NCBI GenBank assembly: GCA_016935075.1
Contig: JAFGRP010000186.1
Coordinates: forward strand, 1-34,538
Origin: Deltaproteobacteria bacterium
Lineage (GTDB): Bacteria; Desulfobacterota; Syntrophia; Syntrophales; UBA5619
Length of the DNA: 34,538 nucleotides
Reading direction: 5' to 3'
This document shows, in pieces, positions 16,623 through 25,988 of this stretch. Under the pieces are notes generated by a model, which was not told where the DNA came from, ran no database searches, and worked only from the letters and a program-made list of their open reading frames with translations. The translations under genes were made by a program, and so were the position numbers. Each line of letters opens with the position of its first letter. Position 1 is the stretch's first letter.

Positions 16623-18017
16623 TCAAGGGGATTTACAGACGGCGAGCAGGAAGCGCTCGATGAGGAGACGGGGCTCCTGTCCCGTGGACTTGAGCGCCAG
16701 ATCGATCCGGACCAGCATCTCCAGAAAGCCGGCCAGCTCGGAGCGGGTGAACCGGCCCGCGTTTTTCAGCGACTGATAGACGACGTACGGATGCTGCGAG
16801 ACAAGATCGATCTGCTCTTCCCCCTTGCCGGCCCCCGGCTTGAGGGAGGGATAAACCGTCTTCTGAAAACGGCCGTAATCCATGTTCGCGCTGAAACCCT
16901 TCAGACGCCCGGAGTCGATCAGGAGCTTTGCATGGAGGAGGAAACGGATCTCCTTCGTGATCATGGCCATGATCATCAGGGGGGGGCTCCCCTGATCGAG
17001 AAGATCTTTCATCGCCCGGAGGGCGGCCGCCAGGCTTCTTGCGGCGAGCGCCCCCGTCAGATCGAAAACGGTCTCCTCTTTCGTCCGGCCGACGACGGCT
17101 TCCACATCCGCCGCCTCGATGACCGCCTTATCCCCCGCATAGGCGACCAGTTTCTCGATCTCCCCGAGCGACTCCCGGAGGCTGAAGCCGGTCTTCCGCC
17201 CCAAGGCGTCCCAGGCGCCGGAGGAGAGCCGTTTTCCCCGGCCCTCCAGGAGCCCGGCGGCCATCTCCATCACCGCCTGCTGCTGCCTCGCCTCCCCCTT
17301 GATCTTTGTGAAGGTCAGGATACGCCCCGCGGATGAAACGGCCTTGAAGAGCCTTTTCCGCCGGTCCACCGTGGGGGCCGTCAGGATAAGGTGATTCCCC
17401 TCCGGCATCCCCCCGGCCAGGACCCGCTCCAGGCGGTCGGTCTCCTCCTCCGTCGTTTCCTGGACCGGAACGGCGCCGCGGCTCGCACAGAGATCGACCG
17501 CCCGGGGAAGCCAGGTCTCGCGGTCCCCGCCGCCGTCATCGGGAACGATTCTCCGCCAGGCGTCGTCATCGATCTTCCGCCAGCCGCCGTCCCTGAGGTC
17601 GTCCAACTGCATCCCCGTCAGCGTCAGGAATTGCATGAAATCCGCCGCCGCCCGGGCGGGATCCGGCTCGAGCCGCTCCCGGATCCGCACGATGAGGGAC
17701 GCAAGGAGGTTTTTCGACTGAAAAAGGCGGGTGTTCCGGACGACGACAACCTTGCGTCCGGGGAGAAGGGGCGGTGTGATCAGGGATTCACAGAGCGAGC
17801 CGACATCCTCATGCTCGCCGTCGGTCATAAAGAGATTGAGTTCGCGGTCCCGGGCGTCGGGGATCAGCGCCGCCGTGATTTTGTCGAGGCCGTCCCGGAG
17901 GCGGAACTCCTCTTCCCCATAGAGGAGATAGCAGGGAACGGCCTTCCCCCGCTTCAGCTCGGCAAGGACCGCTTCCAGGGAGGCGCCCCGGCCGGTATCG
18001 TCGTCGTGAAGAGCCAT
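16623..18017 (-). CDS. holA: DNA polymerase III subunit delta
   Basis: LLYGEEEFRLRDGLDKITAALIPD, GRKVVVVRNTRLFQSKN, LSSGAWDALGRKTGFSLRESLGEIEKLVAYAGDKAVIEAADVEAVVGRTKEETVFDLTGALAARS. Confidence 0.85.
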   Translation of the reverse strand: MALHDDDTGRGASLEAVLAELKRGKAVPCYLLYGEEEFRLRDGLDKITAALIPDARDRELNLFMTDGEHEDVGSLCESLITPPLLPGRKVVVVRNTRLFQSKNLLASLIVRIRERLEPDPARAAADFMQFLTLTGMQLDDLRDGGWRKIDDDAWRRIVPDDGGGDRETWLPRAVDLCASRGAVPVQETTEEETDRLERVLAGGMPEGNHLILTAPTVDRRKRLFKAVSSAGRILTFTKIKGEARQQQAVMEMAAGLLEGRGKRLSSGAWDALGRKTGFSLRESLGEIEKLVAYAGDKAVIEAADVEAVVGRTKEETVFDLTGALAARSLAAALRAMKDLLDQGSPPLMIMAMITKEIRFLLHAKLLIDSGRLKGFSANMDYGRFQKTVYPSLKPGAGKGEEQIDLVSQHPYVVYQSLKNAGRFTRSELAGFLEMLVRIDLALKSTGQEPRLLIERFLLAVCKSP

Positions 18018-18023
18018 TTTTTG

Positions 18024-18677
18024 CTATACGATGACGTACTTCTGGATCTGCCTCACGGCCTCGTCCGGATCGTCGAGGATCTGGAAGCGATCCAGATCCT
18101 CCGGAGAGATCCGGTGGTCGCGGAGCATTGTTTCGCGGAGCCAGTCGTAAAGGCCCTTCCAGTATTCGCTCCCCATGAGGATGACGGGAAAGCTCTTGAT
18201 CCTTTTGGTCTGGATGAGGGTCAGCGCCTCGAAGAGCTCGTCCATCGTCCCGAAGCCGCCGGGCAGGATCACATAGGCCACGGCATACTTGACGAACATC
18301 ACCTTCCGGATGAAGAAATACTTGTAGTCGATGCTGACGTTGGCGTAGGGATTGGGCTTCTGCTCCAGGGGCAGGCGGATGTTCATCCCCACCGACTGCC
18401 CGCCGGCCTCTGCAGCCCCCTTGTTGGCCGCCTCCATGATGCCGGGCCCGCCTCCGGTGATGACGCCGAAGCCCTTTTCGACGAGGCGCCGGGCAAGGAG
18501 CTCCGCCTGCTTATAACAGGGGTCGTCCGGCTTCGTTCTCGCCGAGCCGAAGATGCTCACGGCATGTTTCACTCCGGAGAGGGTTTCGATCGCATCGACA
18601 AACTCGGCCATGATCCGGAAGATGCGCCAGGATTCATCGATGGACAGGGCATCCACGACATACTGTTTCTCGTCCAT
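18024..18677 (-). CDS. LOG-family (lysine decarboxylase-like) protein
   Basis: Hallmarks GGGPGIMEAANKGA and LPGGFGTMDELFEALT. Start at MDEKQYVV (18677) preferred. Confidence 0.88.
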   Translation of the reverse strand: MDEKQYVVDALSIDESWRIFRIMAEFVDAIETLSGVKHAVSIFGSARTKPDDPCYKQAELLARRLVEKGFGVITGGGPGIMEAANKGAAEAGGQSVGMNIRLPLEQKPNPYANVSIDYKYFFIRKVMFVKYAVAYVILPGGFGTMDELFEALTLIQTKRIKSFPVILMGSEYWKGLYDWLRETMLRDHRISPEDLDRFQILDDPDEAVRQIQKYVIV

Positions 18678-18792
18678 GTGACACACCTCCACCCGGGGAA
18701 GGCGGCAGAAGAATACGCCGCGCCCCTCGCTCCCGAACCCTTCCCCTGTTCCCGGACCGCCCCAGCGATCCGTCCGACTGCATCCGTAACTT

Positions 18793-18984
18793 TTAAGAGA
18801 CCCTGCGCCGCTGAACCTTCGCCAGTCTCCGGCGGGCCTCGATGGTCTTCCTCTTCTTCTTCACGGAGGGTTTTTCATAGGCGCGCCGCAGTTTGAGTTC
18901 CTTGAACAGCCCGCTCTTGGAAAGCTTGTTCTTGAGAATCTTCAACGCCTTTTCCACATCATTGTCGAATACTTTGACTTCCAA
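18793..18984 (-). CDS. rpsU: 30S ribosomal protein S21
   Basis: MEVKVFDNDVEKALKILKNKLSKSGLFKELKLRRAYEKPSVKKKRKTIEARRRLAKVQRRRVS, canonical bS21. Confidence 0.95.
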   Translation of the reverse strand: MEVKVFDNDVEKALKILKNKLSKSGLFKELKLRRAYEKPSVKKKRKTIEARRRLAKVQRRRVS

Positions 18985-19011
18985 ATTTCTTCTCCTTTTC
19001 TAACCGTTTTT

Positions 19012-22000
19012 TTATGATTGGTATGATTTCACTTCCCGGTGATACTCCTGAATCGTCTTCACACGGCTTTCCCCCTTCAGCATCGCCTCGATGGCATTGA
19101 CTGCCGCCTGGGCGGCGGAGACCGTCGTGATCAGCGGCACGTTGTGGCGGACCGCCGTCGAACGGATGATGCCGGTATCCACCCGCGGCTTCTTGCCGCT
19201 GGAGGTGATGACGATCATGGCCACCTCCCGGTTCTTCATGAGATCGACGATGTTGGGCCTCCCCTCCGCCAGTTTGGGAAGGATTGTCACCGTCACGTCG
19301 TTGTTTTGGAGAACGGCGCCGGTCCCCGCCGTCGTCAGGATCTCAAAACCCAGATGTTCCAACTCCTTGGCGATGAAGACGATCTGCCGCTTGTCCTTGT
19401 TGGTGGCGCTGACGAACACCTTCCCCGATTTCGGCAGAAGCGTCCCCGCCGCGATCTGCGACTTGGCGTAGGCCCTTCCGAACGTGGTGTCGATCCCCAT
19501 CACCTCGCCGGTCGATTTCATCTCGGGCCCCAGGATCGCGTCCACCCCCGGGAACCGGGCAAAGGGAAAGACCGACTCCTTGATCGCCACGTGGCGGACC
19601 GCGATCTCCTTTGTGAAGTTCAGATCCTGGAGCGTCCGGCCGGCCATCACCTGCGTGGCCAGTTTGGCCAGGGACACTCCGGTCGCCTTGCTCACGAAGG
19701 GGATCGTCCGCGACGCGCGGGGGTTCACTTCCAGGACATAGACCACATCGTTCCGGATCGCATACTGGATGTTCATCAGCCCCCGGACCCGGAGTTCCCT
19801 GGCAAGGGCGTAGGTGTTCTCCGCGATCGTCTTCTGCAGCCTCGCATCCAGCGTGAAGGGAGGGATGACGGACGCGCTGTCCCCCGAATGGATCCCCGCC
19901 TCCTCGATGTGCTCCATGATCCCGCCGATGACGGTCGTCTCGCCGTCGGAGATGGCATCCACGTCGATCTCGATGGCATCCTCGAGAAACTTGTCGATCA
20001 GGATCGGATGCTCCGGCGAGACCCGGATCGCCTTCTTCATGAACTCCTCCAGGGCCTCGTCGTCATAGACGATCTCCATGGCCCTGCCGCCCAGCACGTA
20101 GGAGGGCCGGACAATGACCGGATAGCTGATCCGTCCGGCCACCTTTCTGGCCTCCTCGAACGAACGGGCCGTTCCGTTCTCCGGCTGGATGAGGTTCAGC
20201 TTCTTGAGAAGGACCTGGAACCGCTTGCGGTCCTCCGCCCGGTCGATGCTGTCGGGCGTGGTTCCCCAGATGGGGACCCCCGCCTTCTCCAGGGGCAAGG
20301 CAAGATTCAGCGGCGTCTGTCCGCCGAACTGGACGATCACCCCTTCCGGCTTCTCCCGTTCGACGATGTTCAGGACGTCCTCCCGGGTGAGCGGCTCGAA
20401 GTAGAGCTTGTCGGAGGTGTCGTAGTCGGTGCTGACCGTCTCCGGATTGGAGTTGACCATGATGCTCTCGTAGCCCATCTCCTTGAGGGCCAGTGAGGCG
20501 TGGACGCAGCAGTAGTCGAACTCGATCCCCTGTCCGATCCGGTTGGGGCCGCCGCCCAGAATCATCACCCTGGGCCTCCGGCTCCGGACGCTCTCCTCGA
20601 CCTTTTCATAGGTGGAATAATAGTAGGGCTTCTCGGCGGTGAACTCGCCGGCGCAGGTGTCGACCAGCTTGAAAACCGGGGAAATCCGCCGTTTCTTCCT
20701 CATCCGCCGGATCAGGGTCTCTTCCGCGCCGAGGATCCGGGCCAGTTGAACGTCGGAAAATCCGTATTCCTTGGCCTGTCGCAGCAGCGACCCGGAAAAT
20801 GCGTCGGCCCAGGCCCGGTGCTCCTTTTTCCCGCCCTGAAACCGGGCGTCCGTCAGCGTCTGCTCCAGGTCGAAAACCCCTTTCATGTCGGCCAGAAACC
20901 AGCGGTCGATTTTTGTGAGTTCGAAGATCTCGTCGATCGTCATCCCCGCCTGAAAGGCATAGCGGATGTAAAAAAAGCGCTCCGCGTTCGGGATGAGCAG
21001 CTTCTCCCGGATCTTCTCCGTGTCGGGAAGGGGATTCACATCCCTTCCGTCGGCGCCGAACCCGAAGCGCCCTGTCTCCAGGGAGCGGAGCCCCTTCTGG
21101 AACGCCTCCTTGAAGGTTCGCCCGATGGACATCGCCTCACCCACCGCCTTCATCGAGGTGTTGAGCGTCGGATCGGCCGTCGGAAACTTCTCGAAGGTGA
21201 AGCGGGCCACCTTGAAGACGCAGTAGTCGATCGTCGGTTCATAGAGGGCCGAGGTCTTCCCGGTGATATCGTTTTTCACCTCGTCGAGGGTGAATCCCAC
21301 GGCCAGCTTCGTCGCCACGCGGGCGATGGGGAAGCCCGTCGCCTTGGAGGCAAGGGCCGAACTCCGCGAGAGGCGCGGGTTGACCTCGATGATGACCACC
21401 TCGCCGTTGTCGGGATTCACGGCGAACTGGATGTTCACCCCGCCCCCGGTCACGTCGATCTTCCGGATGATCTTCCGGCAGAGGGCCGTCAGGCGGCCGT
21501 ATTCCCGGGCCGTCAGGGTCTGGGCGGGCGCCACGACGGCGCTGTCCCCGGTGTGGATCCCCATCGGATCGACGTTTTCCATCGAGGTGATGATGATCAC
21601 GTTGTCCGCGCAGTCCCGCATCACCTCGAACTCGATCTCCTTCCAGCCGAGGACGGACTGTTCCACGAGAACCTGGCCGACCGGGCTGAATTCGATGGCC
21701 TTGCCCAGGGATTCCCGGAGTTCCTCTTTGTTGTAGGCGATGGCGCCGCCGGTTCCGCCGAGAGTAAACGCCGGCCGGAGGATCAGCGGGAATCCGACCG
21801 CGAGGCCGATGGCCATCCCCTCCCCGACGGAGGTCGCGATGCCGCTCTGGGGAACGCCGATCCCGATCTCCTGCATCGCCGTCTTGAAGAGCTCCCGGTC
21901 CTCCGCCCGCGCGATCGCCTCGGCGGAGGCGCCCAGGACTTCGACGCCGTACTTTTCAAAGACCCCGGCCCGCGCCAGAAAAACCGCGGTGTTGAGACCG

Positions 22001-22281
22001 GTCTGGCCGCCGAGGGTAGGCAGGATCGCGTCGGGCCGCTCCCGGGCGATGATCTTCTCCACGAACTCCGGCGTGATCGGCTCGACGTAAGTGCGGTCGG
22101 CCATGCCCGGATCGGTCATGATCGTCGCCGGGTTTGAGTTGACGAGGATGACGAAGTAGCCCTCCTCCTTGAGGGCTTTGCACGCCTGGGAGCCCGAATA
22201 GTCGAACTCGCAGGCCTGTCCGATGATGATCGGACCCGACCCCACAATCAGTATCTTCTTCAAATCTTCCCGCTTCGGCAT
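19012..22281 (-). CDS. carB: Carbamoyl-phosphate synthase large subunit
   Basis: [41 protein letters not shown], second half [31 protein letters not shown]. Start 22281 (MPKRED) preferred over 22305. Confidence 0.95.
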   Translation of the reverse strand: MPKREDLKKILIVGSGPIIIGQACEFDYSGSQACKALKEEGYFVILVNSNPATIMTDPGMADRTYVEPITPEFVEKIIARERPDAILPTLGGQTGLNTAVFLARAGVFEKYGVEVLGASAEAIARAEDRELFKTAMQEIGIGVPQSGIATSVGEGMAIGLAVGFPLILRPAFTLGGTGGAIAYNKEELRESLGKAIEFSPVGQVLVEQSVLGWKEIEFEVMRDCADNVIIITSMENVDPMGIHTGDSAVVAPAQTLTAREYGRLTALCRKIIRKIDVTGGGVNIQFAVNPDNGEVVIIEVNPRLSRSSALASKATGFPIARVATKLAVGFTLDEVKNDITGKTSALYEPTIDYCVFKVARFTFEKFPTADPTLNTSMKAVGEAMSIGRTFKEAFQKGLRSLETGRFGFGADGRDVNPLPDTEKIREKLLIPNAERFFYIRYAFQAGMTIDEIFELTKIDRWFLADMKGVFDLEQTLTDARFQGGKKEHRAWADAFSGSLLRQAKEYGFSDVQLARILGAEETLIRRMRKKRRISPVFKLVDTCAGEFTAEKPYYYSTYEKVEESVRSRRPRVMILGGGPNRIGQGIEFDYCCVHASLALKEMGYESIMVNSNPETVSTDYDTSDKLYFEPLTREDVLNIVEREKPEGVIVQFGGQTPLNLALPLEKAGVPIWGTTPDSIDRAEDRKRFQVLLKKLNLIQPENGTARSFEEARKVAGRISYPVIVRPSYVLGGRAMEIVYDDEALEEFMKKAIRVSPEHPILIDKFLEDAIEIDVDAISDGETTVIGGIMEHIEEAGIHSGDSASVIPPFTLDARLQKTIAENTYALARELRVRGLMNIQYAIRNDVVYVLEVNPRASRTIPFVSKATGVSLAKLATQVMAGRTLQDLNFTKEIAVRHVAIKESVFPFARFPGVDAILGPEMKSTGEVMGIDTTFGRAYAKSQIAAGTLLPKSGKVFVSATNKDKRQIVFIAKELEHLGFEILTTAGTGAVLQNNDVTVTILPKLAEGRPNIVDLMKNREVAMIVITSSGKKPRVDTGIIRSTAVRHNVPLITTVSAAQAAVNAIEAMLKGESRVKTIQEYHREVKSYQS

Positions 22282-22297
22282 GATATCGTTCCCGTCC

Positions 22298-22324
22298 GGG
22301 GACATGATGCGGCATCGTGTCCCC
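22298..22324. repeat. 27-bp near-perfect palindrome (copy 1)
   Basis: GGGGACATGATGCGGCATCGTGTCCCC, 13-bp arms with one mismatch, in the carA-carB junction. 25/27 identical to 22915-22941. Confidence 0.8.
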
Positions 22325-22326
22325 GT

Positions 22327-23424
22327 TTAACGCCGCCGCTCCATCCGGCGGATGAATTCCGCAAACGGCGCACCCGGCGCGCCGTCATCCGTAAACCCGG
22401 GGATGAACTGCACCCCGGCCGCCTCCAGCCCTTCCGCCGCGATGCCTTCGACGCTGCCGTCGTTCAGGTTCGCGTGTGAAACGCGGAAATCCGTCCCCGC
22501 AAGCGATCCGGCATCAATCACGAGGCGGTGGTTCTGGGTCGTGATCGCATCACGGCCGGTCGCCGTCTCCCGGACCGGATAATTGACGCCGTGGTGGCCG
22601 GTTTTCAGCGCCCCGATGCGGCCGCCCCCCGCCAGGGCGAGAAGCTGGCACCCCAGCGCCACACCGATCACGGGCAACTTCCCGAGGGCCTTCCGGATCT
22701 GCGCGGCCGTTTCCGCCAGATCCCGCGGATCCCCCGGCCCGTTGGAGACCAGGAGGCCTTCCGGCTCCAGGGCGCCGATCTCCTCCCAGGAGACCGTGAA
22801 GGGGACCCGGACCGTCTGGCAGCCGCCCGCTTCCAGCTGTGCGATGCAGCTCCGCCGGACGCCGAGATCCCAGACGACGACGCGGCGCCGCCCGTCATCC
22901 GCGAATCCGGAAGCGGGGACATGATGCCGCATCGTGTCTCCGCCGACCGCGTCGCGGATCAGTTCCGCGGCCGTTGGAACCGGGCAGGTCCGGATTTTTT
23001 CAAGCAACTGCGGGACCGGCAACGCGGCCGGGGCGACCACACCCCGCATCTCGCCGCGATTCCGCAGGCGCAGGGCAAGGGTCCGCGTATCCACCCCGTC
23101 CATCCCCACGACGCCCCGCTCCTTCATCCAATCCTCCAGAGAACCTTCCGCGCGCCAGTTGCTGACGGTCCGGCTCCGCTCCCGGACCAGGAGCGCCGAG
23201 GCCTGTGCGCGGCCGGACTCCCCATCCCCGGCGTTGACGCCGCAGTTGCCGATCAGGGGATAGGTCATGTTCACCAGCATCCCGCGGTTGTCGGGATCGG
23301 TCAACGTCTCCTGATACCCGACGACACCGTAATCGTTGTGGACCCAGCCGCAGACCTCCGCTTCCGCCCCGAACGACTCCCCTGCAAAAGAACTCCCGTC
23401 TTCCAATACCAGCATCATTTTCAT
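22327..23424 (-). CDS. carA: Carbamoyl-phosphate synthase small subunit with degenerate glutaminase active site
   Basis: MKMMLVLEDGSSFAGESFGAEAEVCG start; GPGDP, GHHGVNYPV, TTQNHRLV and NLNDGSVEG conserved. Nucleophile motif reads GVALGCQ instead of GxCxGxQ; VQFIPGF instead of VQFHPEA. Confidence 0.92.
   Translation of the reverse strand: MKMMLVLEDGSSFAGESFGAEAEVCGWVHNDYGVVGYQETLTDPDNRGMLVNMTYPLIGNCGVNAGDGESGRAQASALLVRERSRTVSNWRAEGSLEDWMKERGVVGMDGVDTRTLALRLRNRGEMRGVVAPAALPVPQLLEKIRTCPVPTAAELIRDAVGGDTMRHHVPASGFADDGRRRVVVWDLGVRRSCIAQLEAGGCQTVRVPFTVSWEEIGALEPEGLLVSNGPGDPRDLAETAAQIRKALGKLPVIGVALGCQLLALAGGGRIGALKTGHHGVNYPVRETATGRDAITTQNHRLVIDAGSLAGTDFRVSHANLNDGSVEGIAAEGLEAAGVQFIPGFTDDGAPGAPFAEFIRRMERRR
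22915..22941. repeat. 27-bp palindrome-related repeat (copy 2) inside carA coding sequence
   Basis: GGGGACATGATGCCGCATCGTGTCTCC, 25/27 matches to 22298-22324. Confidence 0.75.
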
Positions 23425-23540
23425 AAGCCGACCCGTCTTGAGATGAAAAACCGGCGCAAAAAAAGGGCAGTACGGCGTCTCGCTGATGGTTGCGTGCCGT
23501 AAACTACCCTGCATTGTCGCCTATATGTGGACCACGCTCC

Positions 23541-24605
23541 TTACTTTGAAAGAATGTCCTGTAACTCCCCTATAAATCTGCTGTTTTCTTCGCGGGTTCC
23601 CACCGTGACGCGCATGAAGTTTTGCATCGCCCCGGGGGCGTTGAAGTTCTTGATCAGGATGCCCCGCTCCATGAGTCTGCTATATACGCGATCCGCATCG
23701 AAATCGCAACCAAAAAAAATAAAATTTGCGTCGGTCGGCCGGGGATGGATTCCCGGGATCTTTTTCATTGCCGCGAAGAGCTCGCCGCGCCAGCGGCGGA
23801 TCTTCTCCGCCTGCTTCAGGAAGGTCTCCTCGTGGTCGAGATAGAATCCGGCGGCCGCCTGCGACAGGGCGTTCAGGTTGTAAGGAAGGCGCACCTTGTC
23901 AAGTTCGTGAACGAGCGCCGGGGGACCGATGAGGAAGCCGATCCGCATGGCGGCAAACCCCGCCTTGGAGAGGGTCCGGAGGATGACCAGGTTTTCATAC
24001 CGGCCGAGGAGCGGCAGGAAGGTCTGCCCGGAAAAATGAAAATAGGCCTCATCGACAACCACGATTCCCGGCGATTCCCGGAGGACCGCCTCGATCCGGT
24101 CGCGGCGGAAACAGTTGCCCGTCGGGTTGTTGGGCCAGGCGAGAAAGGTCAGGGCGGGGGGGTGCGCTGCGATCCGCTCCCGCATGGCCGCCAGATCGAG
24201 ATCGAACTCCCCGTCCAGCGGAACCGCTGCGACCCGGCATCCGGTGTTTTGGGCCGTGATCCGGTACATCGCAAAGGTGGGAATCGGGATCATGACCTCC
24301 GCACCGGGCCGGGCGACGGCCGTGCAGAGAATCTGGATCAGTTCATCCGACCCGTTGCCGAGGACGACCTGGTCCCCCCCGACGCCGAAGACCTTCGCGA
24401 AGCGGGCAGTCAGTGCAGGGGAACCGGCCTCGGGATAACGGTTCAGGGAAACGGAGGCGAGCCGGGACACAAACCGCTTGCGGAGAGGTCCGGGAATCGC
24501 CAGCGGATTTTCGTTGGCATCCAGTTTGACCGGGCAGGCGGCATGCTCCACCCCATAGGCCTTCTGGGCAAGCACCTCCTCTTTGATCAAAGACCGGATA
24601 TCCAT
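23541..24605 (-). CDS. hisC: Histidinol-phosphate aminotransferase
   Basis: VKLDANENPLAIPGPLRKRF...LNRYPEAG, GNGSDELIQIL, PNNPTGN, VVDEAYFHFSG, LRTLSKAGFAAMRIGFLIG. Confidence 0.92.
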   Translation of the reverse strand: MDIRSLIKEEVLAQKAYGVEHAACPVKLDANENPLAIPGPLRKRFVSRLASVSLNRYPEAGSPALTARFAKVFGVGGDQVVLGNGSDELIQILCTAVARPGAEVMIPIPTFAMYRITAQNTGCRVAAVPLDGEFDLDLAAMRERIAAHPPALTFLAWPNNPTGNCFRRDRIEAVLRESPGIVVVDEAYFHFSGQTFLPLLGRYENLVILRTLSKAGFAAMRIGFLIGPPALVHELDKVRLPYNLNALSQAAAGFYLDHEETFLKQAEKIRRWRGELFAAMKKIPGIHPRPTDANFIFFGCDFDADRVYSRLMERGILIKNFNAPGAMQNFMRVTVGTREENSRFIGELQDILSK

Positions 24606-25426
24606 CCGCCCTTTCCCCCTTCCCTGTTCCAGCCCTCGTTGCCGTATTTCTTCACCATCAATTCGCCCCTGATCCCCTCCTCCTCCGGCGTCAACAACCC
24701 TTCCCGGAACCGGACGCCCAGCACGCTTTCGAACCCCTCCCGGATGGCCCGGCAGAGCCTTTCCTCACCGACGGTCTCCCCCGCCTGCTCCCCGACGGAG
24801 GTAATCGCATTCCGCAGCAGACCGGCATCCCTTTCCCTGTCCCGGTGGGGCAGCATGAAGGCGCAGGTCCGGAGGGGATCAAATGCCATCAGCAGCGATC
24901 CATGCTGCAGGAATGCGCCGTGGGATCGCATCTGCGCGGATCCGCAAATCTTCCGTCCGCCGACGAGCAGCTCGTAGCGGGAGAGGGAGGAAAAGCACGA
25001 GGAACAAAGCGTCCCGTCCGGCGCTTGCCTTCCGCCCGTCTCCATCTCCGCCCGGATGCCGATTTCGGCCAGCCCCCGGGCAATGCAACCACTGATCGCG
25101 CGATAGGTCTTCAGGATATCCGGAGGGAAGAGGGGCGAATCCGCGCCGGCGATCACGGCATAAGTCAGTTCTTGTTCATGCAGGACGGCCTTCCCGCCCG
25201 TCGGACGCCGGACGATCTCCACACCGAATTTCCGGCAGGCCTCGCCGTCGACCTCTTTTTCATAATCCTGAAAGCAGCCGATAGAAAGGGCGGGAACCCG
25301 CCAGCCGTAGAAACGGAGCGTCGGAGGCGCCTTTTTACGGATGACCGCCCGGAACAGGGCCTCATCGACGGCCATGTTCTCCGCGGCGCCGGCCTTTTGG
25401 AAAGGAAGAATTCTCCATGCCTCCAC
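24587..25426 (-). CDS. Lipoate/octanoate transferase, LipM/LplA family
   Basis: PTLRFYGWRVPALSIGCFQDYEKEV, VRRPTGGKAVLHEQELTYAV, and SSCFSSLSRYELLVGGRKICGSAQMRSHGAFLQHGSLL, which carries a LipM-like Cys. Confidence 0.85.
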   Translation of the reverse strand: MEAWRILPFQKAGAAENMAVDEALFRAVIRKKAPPTLRFYGWRVPALSIGCFQDYEKEVDGEACRKFGVEIVRRPTGGKAVLHEQELTYAVIAGADSPLFPPDILKTYRAISGCIARGLAEIGIRAEMETGGRQAPDGTLCSSCFSSLSRYELLVGGRKICGSAQMRSHGAFLQHGSLLMAFDPLRTCAFMLPHRDRERDAGLLRNAITSVGEQAGETVGEERLCRAIREGFESVLGVRFREGLLTPEEEGIRGELMVKKYGNEGWNREGGKGGWISGL

Positions 25427-25432
25427 GGCGGG

Positions 25433-25831
25433 TCAATCGACCTCCGTTTCCTGAATCAGGAACTCCTGATAGCCCCTCGCATCCAGGAGATCGTCCAACT
25501 CTGCCGGATCATCTAGGTTCACGATGATCATCCACCCCGTTTCGTTGGGATCGCTGTTGATGACCCCGATCTCATCCGTGAGGTCCTCGTTGACGCTGAT
25601 GACCACCCCGCTGACCGGCGAGATGAGTTCGACCGCCGCCTTCGCCGATTCGATGGTGCCGAACGGCTCATCCCGTTCCACATAGGAATCGGTCTCGGGA
25701 AGATCCAGCGACAGGATCTCTCCCAGTTTCTCCTGGGCATGGTCCGTGATCCCGATGGTGGCCAGATCGTCCTCCACCCGCACCCAGACATGTTCCCGAC
25801 TGTACAGAAGATCATCCGGAATTGATTTCAT
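25433..25831 (-). CDS. gcvH: Glycine cleavage system H protein
   Basis: YSREHVWVRVEDDLATIGITDHAQEKLGEILSLDLPE, lipoyl-Lys site IESAKAAVELISPVSG. Confidence 0.93.
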   Translation of the reverse strand: MKSIPDDLLYSREHVWVRVEDDLATIGITDHAQEKLGEILSLDLPETDSYVERDEPFGTIESAKAAVELISPVSGVVISVNEDLTDEIGVINSDPNETGWMIIVNLDDPAELDDLLDARGYQEFLIQETEVD

Positions 25832-25871
25832 ATCATGGCATCCTGTTCTTCAAGAAATTTTCGCCCGACCC

Positions 25872-25986
25872 TTTATTCCGGGGACATAATACTATTTATT
25901 GCGATAACGGCGAAGGGGGCCTGTTCCGGAAGACGAATGGATCGGAACGTGTCTCCGGATAAATAGTATTATGTCCCCGGAATAAA
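25872..25986. mobile_element. ~115-bp element with 28-bp perfect inverted ends (MITE-like)
   Basis: TTTATTCCGGGGACATAATACTATTTAT (25872-25899) and its exact reverse complement at 25959-25986; 59 nt interior. Confidence 0.7.
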
Positions 25987-25988
25987 TA

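Noticed and set aside
16491-18896. Plus-strand ORFs of 281 and 501 aa opposite holA and the LOG gene
   Set aside because: Antisense to well-supported genes; composition typical of GC-rich shadow frames.
19039-22137. Long plus-strand ORFs (485 aa, 545 aa and others) opposite carB
   Set aside because: Antisense shadow ORFs produced by high GC; low-complexity Arg/Asp/Gly/Pro-rich translations with no domain signatures, while the minus strand is clearly carB.
22528-25516. Plus-strand ORFs (324, 451 and 223 aa) opposite carA, hisC and the LipM-like gene
   Set aside because: Shadow frames of conserved minus-strand genes.
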